Of a DNA stretch of 64,000 nt, positions 37,019 through 46,422 are shown one piece after another. Every line of letters starts with the position of its first letter. The first letter of the stretch is position 1. The notes under the pieces were generated by a model. The model was not told the origin of the DNA. It made no database searches and was given only the letters and a program-made list of their open reading frames with translations. Source of the DNA: Pseudobutyrivibrio sp. OR37 (GTDB lineage Bacteria > Bacillota > Clostridia > Lachnospirales > Lachnospiraceae); the NCBI RefSeq assembly GCF_900113655.1, contig NZ_FOQF01000003.1, positions 117,396 through 181,395 of the forward strand, given 5' to 3'. The position numbers and the translations under genes are program-made.

Positions 37019-38329
37019 TTAATCATCAAAAATAGCCGTCATTTGGTTAATGATATCATCAAATTCATACTTATCATGAGTCTGCTGCAGCAGGAACTCA
37101 TTTACAGCATCTATTTTTTTAATTGCATAATCTATAGCTTTGTTAGAACCATTTTTATAGGCTCCAATATTTATCAAATCTTCTGCCTCCTGATAGGTAG
37201 CAAGGACATTTTTAAGCTTTCCTGCTATCGCCTTATGTTCTGGCGTAGCCACAGCAGACATAACTCTGGAAATAGATTGCAACACATCGATAGCCGGATA
37301 GTGATTCTTTTGTGCCAGCTTTCTGTTTAGCATAATATGTCCATCAAGAATAGAACGGGCTGTATCTGTTATAGGCTCGTTGAAATCGTCACCATCAACA
37401 AGTACAGTATAAAGACCTGTGATAGAACCTACCGCAGAATTTCCAGCTCTCTCCAACAAACGAGGCATCTCTGAATACACTGAAGGAGGATAGCCTCTAG
37501 TGACTGGTGGCTCTCCCGAAGCAAGACCTATCTCACGCTGGGCCATAGAAAAACGGGTAAGGGAATCCATCATTAAAAGTACATCTCTTCCCTGATCTCT
37601 AAAATATTCTGCTATGGCTGTAGCTGTAAGGGCTGCCTTTTTTCTAATCAGCGCAGGCTTATCCGAGGTAGCACACACCACCACAGACCTTGCCATACCT
37701 TCAGGGCCTAAGTCATTTTCTACGAATTCTCTAACCTCACGTCCTCGCTCACCAATAAGAGCTATGACATTTATTTCCGCCTTTGTATTTCTGGCAAACA
37801 TACCCATCAGAGTAGATTTACCGACACCAGAGCCTGCGAATATACCAATTCTTTGTCCCTTTCCAACTGTTATCAGACCATCAACAGCCTTCACACCTAA
37901 GGAAAGAGGCTCTTTAATAATTACCCTGGACATAGGATCTGGAGGATCTGCCTCAGCAGGGTATTCAATCAAATTCTCAAAGCTTGTCAAATCATCCACA
38001 TCCGATGGCACACCAAGTCCATCTACCAAATGACCTAACAGCTCATTCCCAACTGCAACCCCAAGAGGATGACCTGTGTTTTCCACCATGCAACCAACGC
38101 CGATACCTTCAACATTCTCATAAGGCATCAAAAGCAGACGTTTGTCCTTAAATCCGACAACCTCTGCTTTTATACGTTCATGAGACCCCTCTACGATGAT
38201 TTCGCACAAGTCACGTAGCTTTGCCTCTGGTCCAACTGATTCAATTGTAAGTCCTACTACCTTAACCACCTTGCCAAGAGATTTAAAATAATCTTTTTCA
38301 ACAAGCTGCATTAAAGAATTCACATCCAA
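37019..38329 (-). CDS. fliI: Flagellar export ATPase FliI
   Basis: FliI is the hexameric ATPase of flagellar type III export, related to F1 beta. Walker A is GIFAGSGVGKSTLMG near 165, followed by VIALIGERGREVREFVE, Walker B in VLLMMDSLTRFSMAQREIGL and the GEPPVTRGYPPSVYSEMPRL block. Its 436 residues are standard. The gene order is fliH-fliI-fliJ. Confidence 0.97.
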   Translation of the reverse strand: MDVNSLMQLVEKDYFKSLGKVVKVVGLTIESVGPEAKLRDLCEIIVEGSHERIKAEVVGFKDKRLLLMPYENVEGIGVGCMVENTGHPLGVAVGNELLGHLVDGLGVPSDVDDLTSFENLIEYPAEADPPDPMSRVIIKEPLSLGVKAVDGLITVGKGQRIGIFAGSGVGKSTLMGMFARNTKAEINVIALIGERGREVREFVENDLGPEGMARSVVVCATSDKPALIRKKAALTATAIAEYFRDQGRDVLLMMDSLTRFSMAQREIGLASGEPPVTRGYPPSVYSEMPRLLERAGNSAVGSITGLYTVLVDGDDFNEPITDTARSILDGHIMLNRKLAQKNHYPAIDVLQSISRVMSAVATPEHKAIAGKLKNVLATYQEAEDLINIGAYKNGSNKAIDYAIKKIDAVNEFLLQQTHDKYEFDDIINQMTAIFDD

Positions 38330-38342
38330 AATTATCTTCTCC

Positions 38343-39254
38343 TTAACTCAAGGCTCTTATCTCGCGTATAAGATTATCTAATTCTGTATCAATACTGCAA
38401 TCAAAAATACCCCCATCAGTTTCTATGATACATTGACTATCATTCAAAAGTGGGTCTGCTATTATATCAAGACCTACCTCTGCTCCAATCTTTCCTTGTA
38501 TCTCGTCCTTTTTGCTTTTTATAAATTCGGCATTAGCATCACTGACCTTAATCTGCATCTGACCAGTGCGTTCTATCTTCATAATGCAGTGATCCAAAAG
38601 ATGATAAATAACATCCTTTCGTCCACCTAACTCCACTGAAAAAACATGCTCAAAAACAGGTAGGCACATTTCTACGATTTCCCGCTCCATTTGAAGCTGC
38701 TTTTCCATGTAGTCGTTTTGGATACGGCTTACCTCTGACTGCATCTGCATTTGGGCATCCTGCAGCTCTAGGGCTGCTCGCTGAGTACCTTCGTTGTAGC
38801 CTTCCTTTTCACCATCCTGTCTGGCAAGATTTTTCATGGCATCGGCATTTAATTGGGCAGCAGAAAGAATTTCATCAGCCTGAGCATTAGCATCTGCAAT
38901 AATGCGTTCAGCTTCCTCTCTGGCCTCATTAAGAATAGCCTCTGTCTGTTCCGACATATCTACAGGCTCTTCCTCCTGTTGAGAGATAGTGTCCACCAGT
39001 CCCAAGAACTCATCCACGTCCATACCATCAGGAACCTCTTCTCCCGATTCCTGCATGGCCGCAAGACGTCTTTCACGCTCTTCAGCTAGAAGCTTTGCCT
39101 TATATTCCTCTTCCTGCTTTTGGATAATGCGTCTTACCAGGTCGTTAGAATCAATAACTGCAGATTCTCTTTCCCCTTCTTCATCCACACTATCCGGTGC
39201 AACAGTAAAGCCATAAATGACATTTTTACTAGACAACAAGTTCGTCTCCTCCAC
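38343..39254 (-). CDS. fliH: Flagellar export regulator FliH
   Basis: FliH is the peripheral stalk that regulates FliI. The 303 residues have a long helical middle with ILNEAREEAERIIADANAQA (small-residue repeats like the GxxxG of FliH). A C-terminal domain ends with DGGIFDCSIDTELDNLI. The start is uncertain. The GTG at 39254 overlaps fliG by 26 bases, while a TTG at 39239 has GGAGG eight bases upstream. Confidence 0.9.
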   Translation of the reverse strand: MEETNLLSSKNVIYGFTVAPDSVDEEGERESAVIDSNDLVRRIIQKQEEEYKAKLLAEERERRLAAMQESGEEVPDGMDVDEFLGLVDTISQQEEEPVDMSEQTEAILNEAREEAERIIADANAQADEILSAAQLNADAMKNLARQDGEKEGYNEGTQRAALELQDAQMQMQSEVSRIQNDYMEKQLQMEREIVEMCLPVFEHVFSVELGGRKDVIYHLLDHCIMKIERTGQMQIKVSDANAEFIKSKKDEIQGKIGAEVGLDIIADPLLNDSQCIIETDGGIFDCSIDTELDNLIREIRALS

Positions 39255-40236
39255 CTCTTGAAATTACGATTTCTGCGGAATCCTCAAGCTTTCTGATAAT
39301 ACCAACGATCTTCTGCTGAGCTTCCTCAACATCCTTCATTCGTACAGGTCCCATGAATTCCATATCTTCCTTAATCATCGCTGCAAGACGAGAAGAAAGA
39401 TTCTTGAATATAGCTGCCTGAACCTCATCATTAGCTCCCTTAAGTGCAACTCCAAGATCTGAGTTATCAACATCTCTAAGAACACGCTGAATAGCTCTAT
39501 CATCAAGAAGCAAGATATCCTCGAATACGAACATCTTCTTTCTGATTTCTTCTGCAAGCTCTGGCTCTTCGATTTCCAGAGATTCCATGATACGTTTTTC
39601 TGTACCACGGTCTACAGTATTAAGAATATTAACTACAGCATCTACACCACCAGCGATAGAGTAATCCTGATTGATAAGAGATGATAGCTTTCTTTCAAGC
39701 ACTCGCTCAACCTCTTTGATAACCTCAGGTGATGTTCTATCCATCATTGCTATACGTTTTGCAACATCCGCCTGTTTTTCAGGTGGAAGTGCCCCAATAA
39801 TAAGGGATGCCTGTCCCGCCGACAGGTATGAAAGAATCATAGCAATTGTCTGTGGATGCTCCTCCTGTATAAAGTTAAGTACCTGTGAAGGCTCTGTCTT
39901 TCGAATAAACTCGAAAGGTCTAACCTGCAAGCTGGCAGTAAGCTTTGTAATAACATCCTGTGCTCTGTCGTCGCCAAGGGCCTTTTCCAAAAGCTCTTTT
40001 GCGTAGCCAATACCACCTTCTGCAATGTATTGCTGTGCAAGACACACCTGATAAAATTCTTCAAGAACTTCTTCCTTGAGCGCTGGAGAAATGCTTCTGG
40101 TATTCGCAATCTCAAGTGTAAGTTCCTCTATTTCCTCTTCCTTGAGATGTTTGAAAATCTGAGCGGATTTCTCTGGGCCAAGGGCAATTAAAAGTATAGC
40201 TGCTTTTTGTACGCCATTTAAATCTTCAGTTGCCAT
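39229..40236 (-). CDS. fliG: Flagellar motor switch protein FliG
   Basis: FliG is the rotor protein that MotA pushes. The 335 residues carry the three armadillo-like domains: N-terminal LIALGPEKSAQIFKHLKEEE, middle EEHPQTIAMILSYLSAGQAS, and C-terminal FVFEDILLLDDRAIQRVLRD with the charged torque helix. It lies four bases after fliF. Confidence 0.97.
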   Translation of the reverse strand: MATEDLNGVQKAAILLIALGPEKSAQIFKHLKEEEIEELTLEIANTRSISPALKEEVLEEFYQVCLAQQYIAEGGIGYAKELLEKALGDDRAQDVITKLTASLQVRPFEFIRKTEPSQVLNFIQEEHPQTIAMILSYLSAGQASLIIGALPPEKQADVAKRIAMMDRTSPEVIKEVERVLERKLSSLINQDYSIAGGVDAVVNILNTVDRGTEKRIMESLEIEEPELAEEIRKKMFVFEDILLLDDRAIQRVLRDVDNSDLGVALKGANDEVQAAIFKNLSSRLAAMIKEDMEFMGPVRMKDVEEAQQKIVGIIRKLEDSAEIVISRGGGDELVV

Positions 40237-40239
40237 AAA

Positions 40240-41856
40240 TTATGCTCCCCAATCCTCGTTTAGCCAGTTTCTCAAAAGCTGCGCAACAGCTTCTGGTTTC
40301 TCATCCACAAATTTTTCGATAAGGATACGTGCCTCTGATTTCTCAGTGTAACCAATATCCTCAAGTTCTTCTTCCTCCTCTTCCTGAGTGGAAGCAATCA
40401 AATCGTCAATGGTAAGCTCCTGCTCCACTGGTTCCTCTTCTTCAGTCTTAAGACTTCTAAATACAACGAAGCCAAGCATTGCAAAGATAAGGAATGCAAG
40501 TACGATTTGAAGTATATCCGTAATTGAAATTGCAGGTCCCTCTTTGTACTGGAACATTGGAATTTCATACGCAACGACCTTTACTCTGGCAACCGGGAAG
40601 CCAGTAGCCTGAGCTACAACCTCTACAATATCGTCAGATACCTCCTGCTGAATTGGGTCTGAATTTGCCTTTACAAATTCATCGAAGGTCTGGCCAGCCT
40701 CCTCTAGAGTACCATCCTTTTCCATTTTGTCCTGATTATATATTGCATAGGTTTTACATGTTACAGATATAGATGAATCATCCAAAACTCGTTTTCCCAT
40801 TTCATCCTTATGAGTGGTGATTCTCTCATCTGGCAAATAGTCCTTATAGAATTCTTCTGTAGATGTTTCAGTTTGATTATTGTCCTCCATAACATAGGTG
40901 GTATCTTCATCATTTGTATCCGTTCCTGGAACACCACCTGCGCCATTTACTGAGTTAGAGCTGGAACCTGATTCGCTATCTAGATAGCCTTCTGTACGAC
41001 CTTCATCTATTGAATAATCGTAATCAACATAGCTGTTTTCATCAAAATTCATAGAAAGATTAACGCCAACAGAAATATCATCGTAAAGATTTGTTCCCTC
41101 TAATACCTTATGCACTCTTTCCGATATCTCATGACTGGCCTTTTCTCTAACATCCTGATTGCCTTTCGCACTGGATAAGGATGTTGTCTCCTCATCTCCT
41201 GGGAAAAGCATATTGCCTTCAGTGTCCATAATAGCAATATTATCAGTGTTATCATTTCCTAAGGTGCAGGCTACATATCGGGCAAGGCCTCTAGCTGTTT
41301 CTTCTGGCATTTCAGATGATAATGAAAGTGTAATTGTAGCCCAAGATGGATCTCTTTTTGCGATTAACGTTCCATCCTGCTCAGGAATATTTAGTATTAC
41401 ATCTGCATGTTCTATCATTGATTGTAGTTCTAGAGTCTTTTCGTACTTTTGCTCTAGAAATTCTTTATACATCTTTTGTTTGTCAGCCTCTGTGGTAGAA
41501 AAGCTTCCATCAAAGACATCCTTCATGGAATAACCAGAACTTGGAATATCATTTGAACCAAGGACAACATTCATCTGTCCATAGTCCTTATCTTCTACAT
41601 AAAATGTGAAGCCATCCTCGCTGGTTTCGTATTTTATGTTCTCTCCTTCTAAAAGCTCCTTAACCTGAGCCGCCTGTGCTCCGTCCTCGCACTGAATCAG
41701 CTCCACCATGTTAGGACGCGTGATGACAATACCTAAAATAATGAATGACACAAGAACAACAGCAGTTATTGAAATAATCAAAACCTGCTGTCGTTTCGTA
41801 AACTTCCTCCACCATTCAAGTATTCGATTAATGATAGCTTGAATCTGTTCTGGCAT
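40240..41856 (-). CDS. fliF: Flagellar MS-ring protein FliF
   Basis: FliF forms the MS-ring on which the basal body is built. The 538 residues have two membrane helices (about 24-45 and 445-465). Between them are the ring-building motifs with LARYVACTLGNDN and VGVNLSMNFDENSYVDYDY. The cytoplasmic C terminus, KPEAVAQLLRNWLNEDW, binds FliG. It starts between fliE and fliG, as expected. Confidence 0.97.
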   Translation of the reverse strand: MPEQIQAIINRILEWWRKFTKRQQVLIISITAVVLVSFIILGIVITRPNMVELIQCEDGAQAAQVKELLEGENIKYETSEDGFTFYVEDKDYGQMNVVLGSNDIPSSGYSMKDVFDGSFSTTEADKQKMYKEFLEQKYEKTLELQSMIEHADVILNIPEQDGTLIAKRDPSWATITLSLSSEMPEETARGLARYVACTLGNDNTDNIAIMDTEGNMLFPGDEETTSLSSAKGNQDVREKASHEISERVHKVLEGTNLYDDISVGVNLSMNFDENSYVDYDYSIDEGRTEGYLDSESGSSSNSVNGAGGVPGTDTNDEDTTYVMEDNNQTETSTEEFYKDYLPDERITTHKDEMGKRVLDDSSISVTCKTYAIYNQDKMEKDGTLEEAGQTFDEFVKANSDPIQQEVSDDIVEVVAQATGFPVARVKVVAYEIPMFQYKEGPAISITDILQIVLAFLIFAMLGFVVFRSLKTEEEEPVEQELTIDDLIASTQEEEEEELEDIGYTEKSEARILIEKFVDEKPEAVAQLLRNWLNEDWGA

Positions 41857-41881
41857 ATGATCTCCCCTTTAAACACATTAA

Positions 41882-42187
41882 CTAGATTTGCATCTGCATG
41901 ATTTGCTGATAAGCCTCTAACACTCTGTCTCTAACAGCAACTGTGTACTGAAGGGCGATATTGGCCTTTTGTTCAGCTATCATCAAATCATGAGTGTTAT
42001 CTGTCTCACCTAACTGAAATGCAACCTCCTCCTTGTGAGCAGCTTGAATCTGTGAATTTGTATCATTTACCAAATTCATAACAGAATCCAACATGCTCTG
42101 AAACCCTGTATCTGCATCCACTTTTACTTCTGCTGTGGATGTAACTGGCGTAGCGCCATATAATTCCTTAATAGCAGTTATATCCAT
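41882..42187 (-). CDS. fliE: Flagellar rod-MS ring junction protein FliE
   Basis: FliE is the first exported rod protein and joins FliF to the rod. The 101 residues end in the family block AEQKANIALQYTVAVRDRVL followed by EAYQQIMQMQI. Length and position between flgC and fliF are standard. Confidence 0.95.
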   Translation of the reverse strand: MDITAIKELYGATPVTSTAEVKVDADTGFQSMLDSVMNLVNDTNSQIQAAHKEEVAFQLGETDNTHDLMIAEQKANIALQYTVAVRDRVLEAYQQIMQMQI

Positions 42188-42214
42188 TTAGCTCCTCCCC
42201 TGCCCTTGATATAT

Positions 42215-42667
42215 TTACTGTCCAACCTGTATTCCTGATGATGCCATACTCTTGATTGCCTGGAAGGCTGTAACGTTAGCCTCGTAAGAACGGCTGGCAT
42301 CAATAAGATTGGTCATCTCTGTAACAGTATTTACATTAGGGTATCTAACATATCCGTTTTCATCAGCATCTGGATGAGATGGGTCGTAGGCCATAATAAA
42401 ATCCGTTTCTGTGTCCTCAGAAACCTTGGTAACCTTAACACCATTTCCCATGTATGCTGCTGTACTATCCTTCAAAATATGTCTAAAAGAAGGAACACCA
42501 GCTTTAAGCTGTTTTTCCTGGAAAGTAACAATTTTTCTTCGGTATGGACCGCCGTTTTCAGTTCTTGTGGTGCTAACATTTGCGATATTTTCTGCAATAA
42601 CATCCATTCTGAAACGCTGTGCCGTCATGCCCGTAGCTGCAATATCAAAAGGCTGAAATAATCCCAT
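42215..42667 (-). CDS. flgC: Flagellar proximal rod protein FlgC
   Basis: FlgC is a proximal rod protein exported through the type III channel. It begins with the rod signature FDIAATGMTAQRFRMDVIAE and NIANVSTTRTENGGPYRRK, and ends with the helix VTEMTNLIDASRSYEANVTA. The 150 residues match the family. Confidence 0.96.
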   Translation of the reverse strand: MGLFQPFDIAATGMTAQRFRMDVIAENIANVSTTRTENGGPYRRKIVTFQEKQLKAGVPSFRHILKDSTAAYMGNGVKVTKVSEDTETDFIMAYDPSHPDADENGYVRYPNVNTVTEMTNLIDASRSYEANVTAFQAIKSMASSGIQVGQ

Positions 42668-42687
42668 AGTCTACCTCCTTATCCCCA

Positions 42688-43083
42688 CTACTTAATAACA
42701 GACTTGAACCTATTAATTTCGTTGGTAGTACTAGTCATTAGTGCCTGATACCTTAGAGTCTCTGATGCAAGCTCTACGTTTTCGGTATCCATATCTACAT
42801 TGTTACCGTCTAATCTATATGAATAATTTTTATAATCTGTATATTCTATTCCTTCGACCTTGTGTCCATCATCATCCAGCTTATTAACAGCTCGCTCAAG
42901 AGATGTCTCGCGAGTGCCTAGAAGCTCTTTTTTTAGGACACTTTCAAATTCAATATCATGTCTTTTATAACCAGGAGTATCGTCATTAGCCATATTATTC
43001 AATATGAGTGTCTGTCTCTGCCAGCTCACATCTGCGGTGCTGTCTAGAGCGTTGATGAATCCAAAAGCATCTGAACTAATCAT
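42688..43083 (-). CDS. flgB: Flagellar proximal rod protein FlgB
   Basis: FlgB is the first proximal rod protein and the first gene of the flagellar cluster here. The 131 residues contain the rod motif RQTLILNNMANDDTPGYKRH and end in the helix LASETLRYQALMTSTTNEI. It has an AGGAGG ribosome binding site and a promoter directly upstream. Confidence 0.96.
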   Translation of the reverse strand: MISSDAFGFINALDSTADVSWQRQTLILNNMANDDTPGYKRHDIEFESVLKKELLGTRETSLERAVNKLDDDGHKVEGIEYTDYKNYSYRLDGNNVDMDTENVELASETLRYQALMTSTTNEINRFKSVIK

Positions 43084-43108
43084 ATTACAATCCTCCTAGA
43101 TTAATTTA

Positions 43109-43136
43109 ATTATAAATTATATATAAAAAAACACAA
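43109..43136 (-). promoter_or_regulatory. Candidate promoter of the flgB operon
   Basis: On the minus strand, TTGTGT is followed after 16 bases by a perfect TATAAT. It gives a very short leader before the AGGAGG site and the flgB ATG. The 245 bases between flgB and codY are AT-rich and hold only this promoter and the codY terminator. I see no sigma-28 motif there, consistent with an early-class flagellar operon. Confidence 0.5.
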
Positions 43137-43283
43137 GGATTTTTTACATCATATGGTATATTACACAAAAGCCAGATACTATAAATAGTGTTATGCCGCT
43201 TTTTTCTTATGAAATACCTATATATATCTTATGACATTTTTGTGTATAAGTTATGAAAAATAACCCATTTTTTTAAAGATGCA

Positions 43284-43313
43284 AAAAAGGACCTACTTTA
43301 AGTAAGTCCTTTT
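43284..43313 (-). terminator. Intrinsic terminator after codY
   Basis: AGGACTTACTT pairs with AAGTAGGTCCT in the minus-strand RNA, with one G-U pair, and is followed by a run of six T. It lies 16-45 bases after the codY stop and insulates codY from the flagellar operon. Confidence 0.88.
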
Positions 43314-43328
43314 AATACACAAATCCGT

Positions 43329-44105
43329 TTATTTATTTTTCTTGATTTCATCAAGCTCATCAAATACCACATCATTTAACACCTTAATGTATGTACCCTT
43401 CATACCTGAAGAACGAGACTCGATAACACCTGCTGACTCGAACTTGCGAAGAGCATTTACGATAACTGATCTTGTTATACCTACTCTATCGGCAATTTTT
43501 GATGCAACCAACACCCCTTCATTACCATCTAATTCATCAAAGATGTGAATGATTGCTTCAAGCTCTGAATATGAAAGTGTTGAGATAGCACTCTTAACAA
43601 CCTGAAGCTTTCTGTTTTCCTCAGCTGACTCTTCATTTACTGAACGCATCATTTCAAGTCCAACTACTGTTGTGCCATACTCTGTAAGAATGATATCGTC
43701 AATATCATACTGCTTATCGAATCTGTAAACAAATAAAGTTCCAAGTCTTTCGCCTGCAATATCAATTGGAGCAATGATTGCTGAATACATATCGATATCA
43801 GATTTTTCAAAACCAAGAGTCTTAAGATTTACATTCTCCTTTGTTGAAAGGATTGAAAGTAATCTTTCGTTTAAAAGAGGGTCGATAAATCCACCTACCT
43901 CATCCACGATAAGCTCGCCTATCTCTGTGGTATTTGGAAGATGTGAAAGTCCAAGGACCTTTCCCTTCTTTGAAATAACAAGAACTGAAGAATCAAGGAT
44001 TTCTGTAAGAACAGAACAAATATCATTGAACACTACCTTCGAAGAATTGTTATTGTGAAGAAGCTTTCCAATCTTTCTTGTCTTGTCTAATAACTGTACA
44101 CTCAT
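43329..44105 (-). CDS. codY: GTP/branched-chain amino acid sensor CodY
   Basis: CodY is a global repressor that senses GTP and isoleucine, leucine and valine, and controls amino-acid use, motility and competence in Firmicutes. The N-terminal GAF domain covers about 1-155. The winged helix C terminus has ASKIADRVGITRSVIVNALR followed by KFESAGVIESRSSGMKGTY. The 258 residues are full length. It has its own promoter, terminator and a probable self-regulatory site. Confidence 0.97.
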   Translation of the reverse strand: MSVQLLDKTRKIGKLLHNNNSSKVVFNDICSVLTEILDSSVLVISKKGKVLGLSHLPNTTEIGELIVDEVGGFIDPLLNERLLSILSTKENVNLKTLGFEKSDIDMYSAIIAPIDIAGERLGTLFVYRFDKQYDIDDIILTEYGTTVVGLEMMRSVNEESAEENRKLQVVKSAISTLSYSELEAIIHIFDELDGNEGVLVASKIADRVGITRSVIVNALRKFESAGVIESRSSGMKGTYIKVLNDVVFDELDEIKKNK

Positions 44106-44163
44106 TTAAACTATATTCCTCCTAAATCTAAACATACTCAAATATTCATAATCATCTATCCCC

Positions 44164-44178
44164 TATTTTGTGAAATTT
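44164..44178 (-). promoter_or_regulatory. CodY-box-like site at the codY start of transcription
   Basis: AAATTTCACAAAATA on the minus strand matches the CodY consensus AATTTTCWGAAAATT at 12 of 15 positions. It lies just downstream of the -10 box, where the transcript should begin. This position would let CodY repress its own gene. Confidence 0.5.
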
Positions 44179-44184
44179 GTGTAT

Positions 44185-44213
44185 ATTATAGCACCGATTA
44201 AAACAAATTACAA
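44185..44213 (-). promoter_or_regulatory. Sigma-A promoter of codY
   Basis: On the minus strand, TTGTAA is followed exactly 17 bases later by a perfect TATAAT, with an extended TGC element. It lies 80 bases before the codY ATG. Confidence 0.8.
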
Positions 44214-44233
44214 TTAATTTCAGAATATTATAA

Positions 44234-46306
44234 CTATTTATTCTGATTTTCAACAAATCTGCATTCATCGTTGGCGCAAACTAATTTATTGCCCTTTTCA
44301 ACCATGTATGTACCACATTTAGGACATTTTTCTGTAGTTGGTTTAGACCAGCTGATAAAATCACATTCTGGATGATTTGCACATCCAAAGAACTTTCTAC
44401 CCTTCTGTGACTTTCTGATTACAACATCACCGCCACACTTAGGGCAAGGCACTCCTATCTTTTCAAGGAATGGCTTTGTATTGCGACACTCTGGGAAACC
44501 AGGGCAGGCAAGGAACTTACCATGAGGACCAAATTTTACAACCATGTTACGTCCGCATTCTTCGCAGATAACATCAGTTACCTCATCATGAATCTCTACC
44601 TTTGCAAGCTCTTCCTCAGCAATCTTTACTGCCTTTTCCAAATCAGGATAAAAGTTTCTGACTACTGATTTCCACTCAACTGTACCTTCCTCAACTCCAT
44701 CAAGAAGAAGCTCAAGGTTAGCTGTAAACTTGTCATCAACAATAATTGGGAAGGATGCTTCCATAATTGAATTAACAACCTCGCCTAATTCTGTAACGAA
44801 AAGATTTTTAGCTTCCTTTGTAATGTAATGACGCTTAATTAATGTTGTAATTGTAGGTGAATAGGTACTTGGTCTACCAATTCCAAGCTCCTCTAAGGTC
44901 TTAACAAGAGAAGCCTCTGTAAAATGAGGTGAAGGCTGTGTGAAATGCTGCTTTTCCTCAAAACTGTTAAACTTAAGCTTTGTATCTTCTGTAAGCTTTG
45001 AAAGTGGATGAGTTTTAGATTCCTCCTCATCATCAGCAGATACATAAATCATCATAAATCCATCAAATTTGATAGATGAATCAGCTGCAGTAAATACATG
45101 ATTATTAGCCTGAACATTTAAAGATACTGTATCATATATGGCATTTGACATCTGGCTTGCAACGAATCTCTTCCAAACAAGCTGATAGAGTCTGAACTGG
45201 TCTCTTGTAAGACTGTCCTTGATTTCTGATGGAATAAGCTCTATGTTGGCAGGACGGATTGCTTCATGGGCATCCTGAACCTTACCTGTATTCTTCTTAC
45301 CAGTTGAAGCTACCTCTGAAAGATAGTTCTCACCGTAATTAGCTGTAATAAATTCTTCAGCTGCTGCTCTAGCTTCATCTGAAACTCTGGTGGAATCTGT
45401 ACGAAGATATGTGATAAGACCGATTGTTCCGTGGCCTTTAACGCTAACACCTTCGTATAACTGCTGTGCAACGCTCATAGTCTTTTGAATTGAGAAATTC
45501 AAAGCCTTTGAGGCTTCCTGTTGCATAGTAGATGTTGTAAATGGAAGTGGTGCCTTCTTTTCTCTAGTACCTCTTTTGATAGAAGCAATGTTGAAATCTG
45601 CTCCCTGTAAATCTTCCATTATCTTATCAAGGCTCTCTTTATCAGAGATATCCTTTTTGCCTGATGTATCTCCATAATATTTCGCTACAATAGGCTTTTT
45701 TGAATGCTCTGCATCAAGTAAAACATCAAGTGTGTAATATTCCTGTGGAATAAACTGCTCAATTTCTTTTTCTCTGTCGCAGATAATACGAAGAGCTACC
45801 GACTGAACACGTCCAGCTGATAAGCCCCTCTTAACCTTTGCCCATAGAAGTGGTGAAATCTTGTATCCAACCATTCTATCAAGCATACGTCTTGCCTGCT
45901 GTGCATCAACAAGATCCATATCAATCTCTCTAGGATTCTTAAGTGAATTTTTAACAGCAGTTTTTGTAATTTCATTGAAGGTGATTCTGTACACCTTTTT
46001 ATCTTGTAAATTAAGGGCGTGAGTCAGATGCCAAGAAATGGCTTCTCCCTCACGGTCGGGATCAGTTGCGAGATATATTTTATCAGCCTTCTTCACTTCC
46101 TTACGAAGTGCAGCAAGCAACTCCCCTTTACCACGAATTGTAATATATTTAGGTTCAAAATCATTATCTGGGTCAAATCCAAGCTGGCTCTTTGGCATGT
46201 CTCTAACATGTCCCTGTGAAGCCATAACCTCATAATTGCTACCTAAAAATTTCTTAATTGTATGCACCTTAGCAGGCGACTCTACAATAACTAGATTTTT
46301 TGCCAT
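44234..46306 (-). CDS. topA: DNA topoisomerase I
   Basis: TopA relaxes negative supercoils through a tyrosine-DNA bond. The Toprim domain has VESPAKVHTIKKFLG and YLATDPDREGEAISWHLTHA, and the active-site Tyr is in ITYLRTDSTRVSDEA. Three C-terminal zinc ribbons follow (CEECG...CPGFPEC, CPKCGG...CANHPEC, CPKCG...CANDEC). The 690 residues are standard for Firmicutes. It has its own promoter. The order dprA-topA-codY is common in this class. Confidence 0.97.
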   Translation of the reverse strand: MAKNLVIVESPAKVHTIKKFLGSNYEVMASQGHVRDMPKSQLGFDPDNDFEPKYITIRGKGELLAALRKEVKKADKIYLATDPDREGEAISWHLTHALNLQDKKVYRITFNEITKTAVKNSLKNPREIDMDLVDAQQARRMLDRMVGYKISPLLWAKVKRGLSAGRVQSVALRIICDREKEIEQFIPQEYYTLDVLLDAEHSKKPIVAKYYGDTSGKKDISDKESLDKIMEDLQGADFNIASIKRGTREKKAPLPFTTSTMQQEASKALNFSIQKTMSVAQQLYEGVSVKGHGTIGLITYLRTDSTRVSDEARAAAEEFITANYGENYLSEVASTGKKNTGKVQDAHEAIRPANIELIPSEIKDSLTRDQFRLYQLVWKRFVASQMSNAIYDTVSLNVQANNHVFTAADSSIKFDGFMMIYVSADDEEESKTHPLSKLTEDTKLKFNSFEEKQHFTQPSPHFTEASLVKTLEELGIGRPSTYSPTITTLIKRHYITKEAKNLFVTELGEVVNSIMEASFPIIVDDKFTANLELLLDGVEEGTVEWKSVVRNFYPDLEKAVKIAEEELAKVEIHDEVTDVICEECGRNMVVKFGPHGKFLACPGFPECRNTKPFLEKIGVPCPKCGGDVVIRKSQKGRKFFGCANHPECDFISWSKPTTEKCPKCGTYMVEKGNKLVCANDECRFVENQNK

Positions 46307-46346
46307 TTAAATTTGCTCCTATATCTTAAAATAGAAATCGTTTTTC

Positions 46347-46375
46347 ACTATACAACATTATTTTTTTGTTTTCAA
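46347..46375 (-). promoter_or_regulatory. Sigma-A promoter of topA
   Basis: On the minus strand, TTGAAA is followed exactly 17 bases later by TATAGT, each at five of six consensus positions. It sits about 40 bases before the topA ATG, which has a TAGGAG ribosome binding site. A short palindrome GTTTTC-CTT-GAAAAC overlaps the -35 box. Confidence 0.78.
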
Positions 46376-46422
46376 GGAAAACTTTGTGTATTGATGGAAC
46401 AATTCCTTAAAGAATATATAAT

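Noticed and set aside
43084..43328. Sigma-28 promoter for flgB
   Set aside because: No TAAA, 15 bases, GCCGATAA pattern was found; the only plausible promoter is sigma-A-like.
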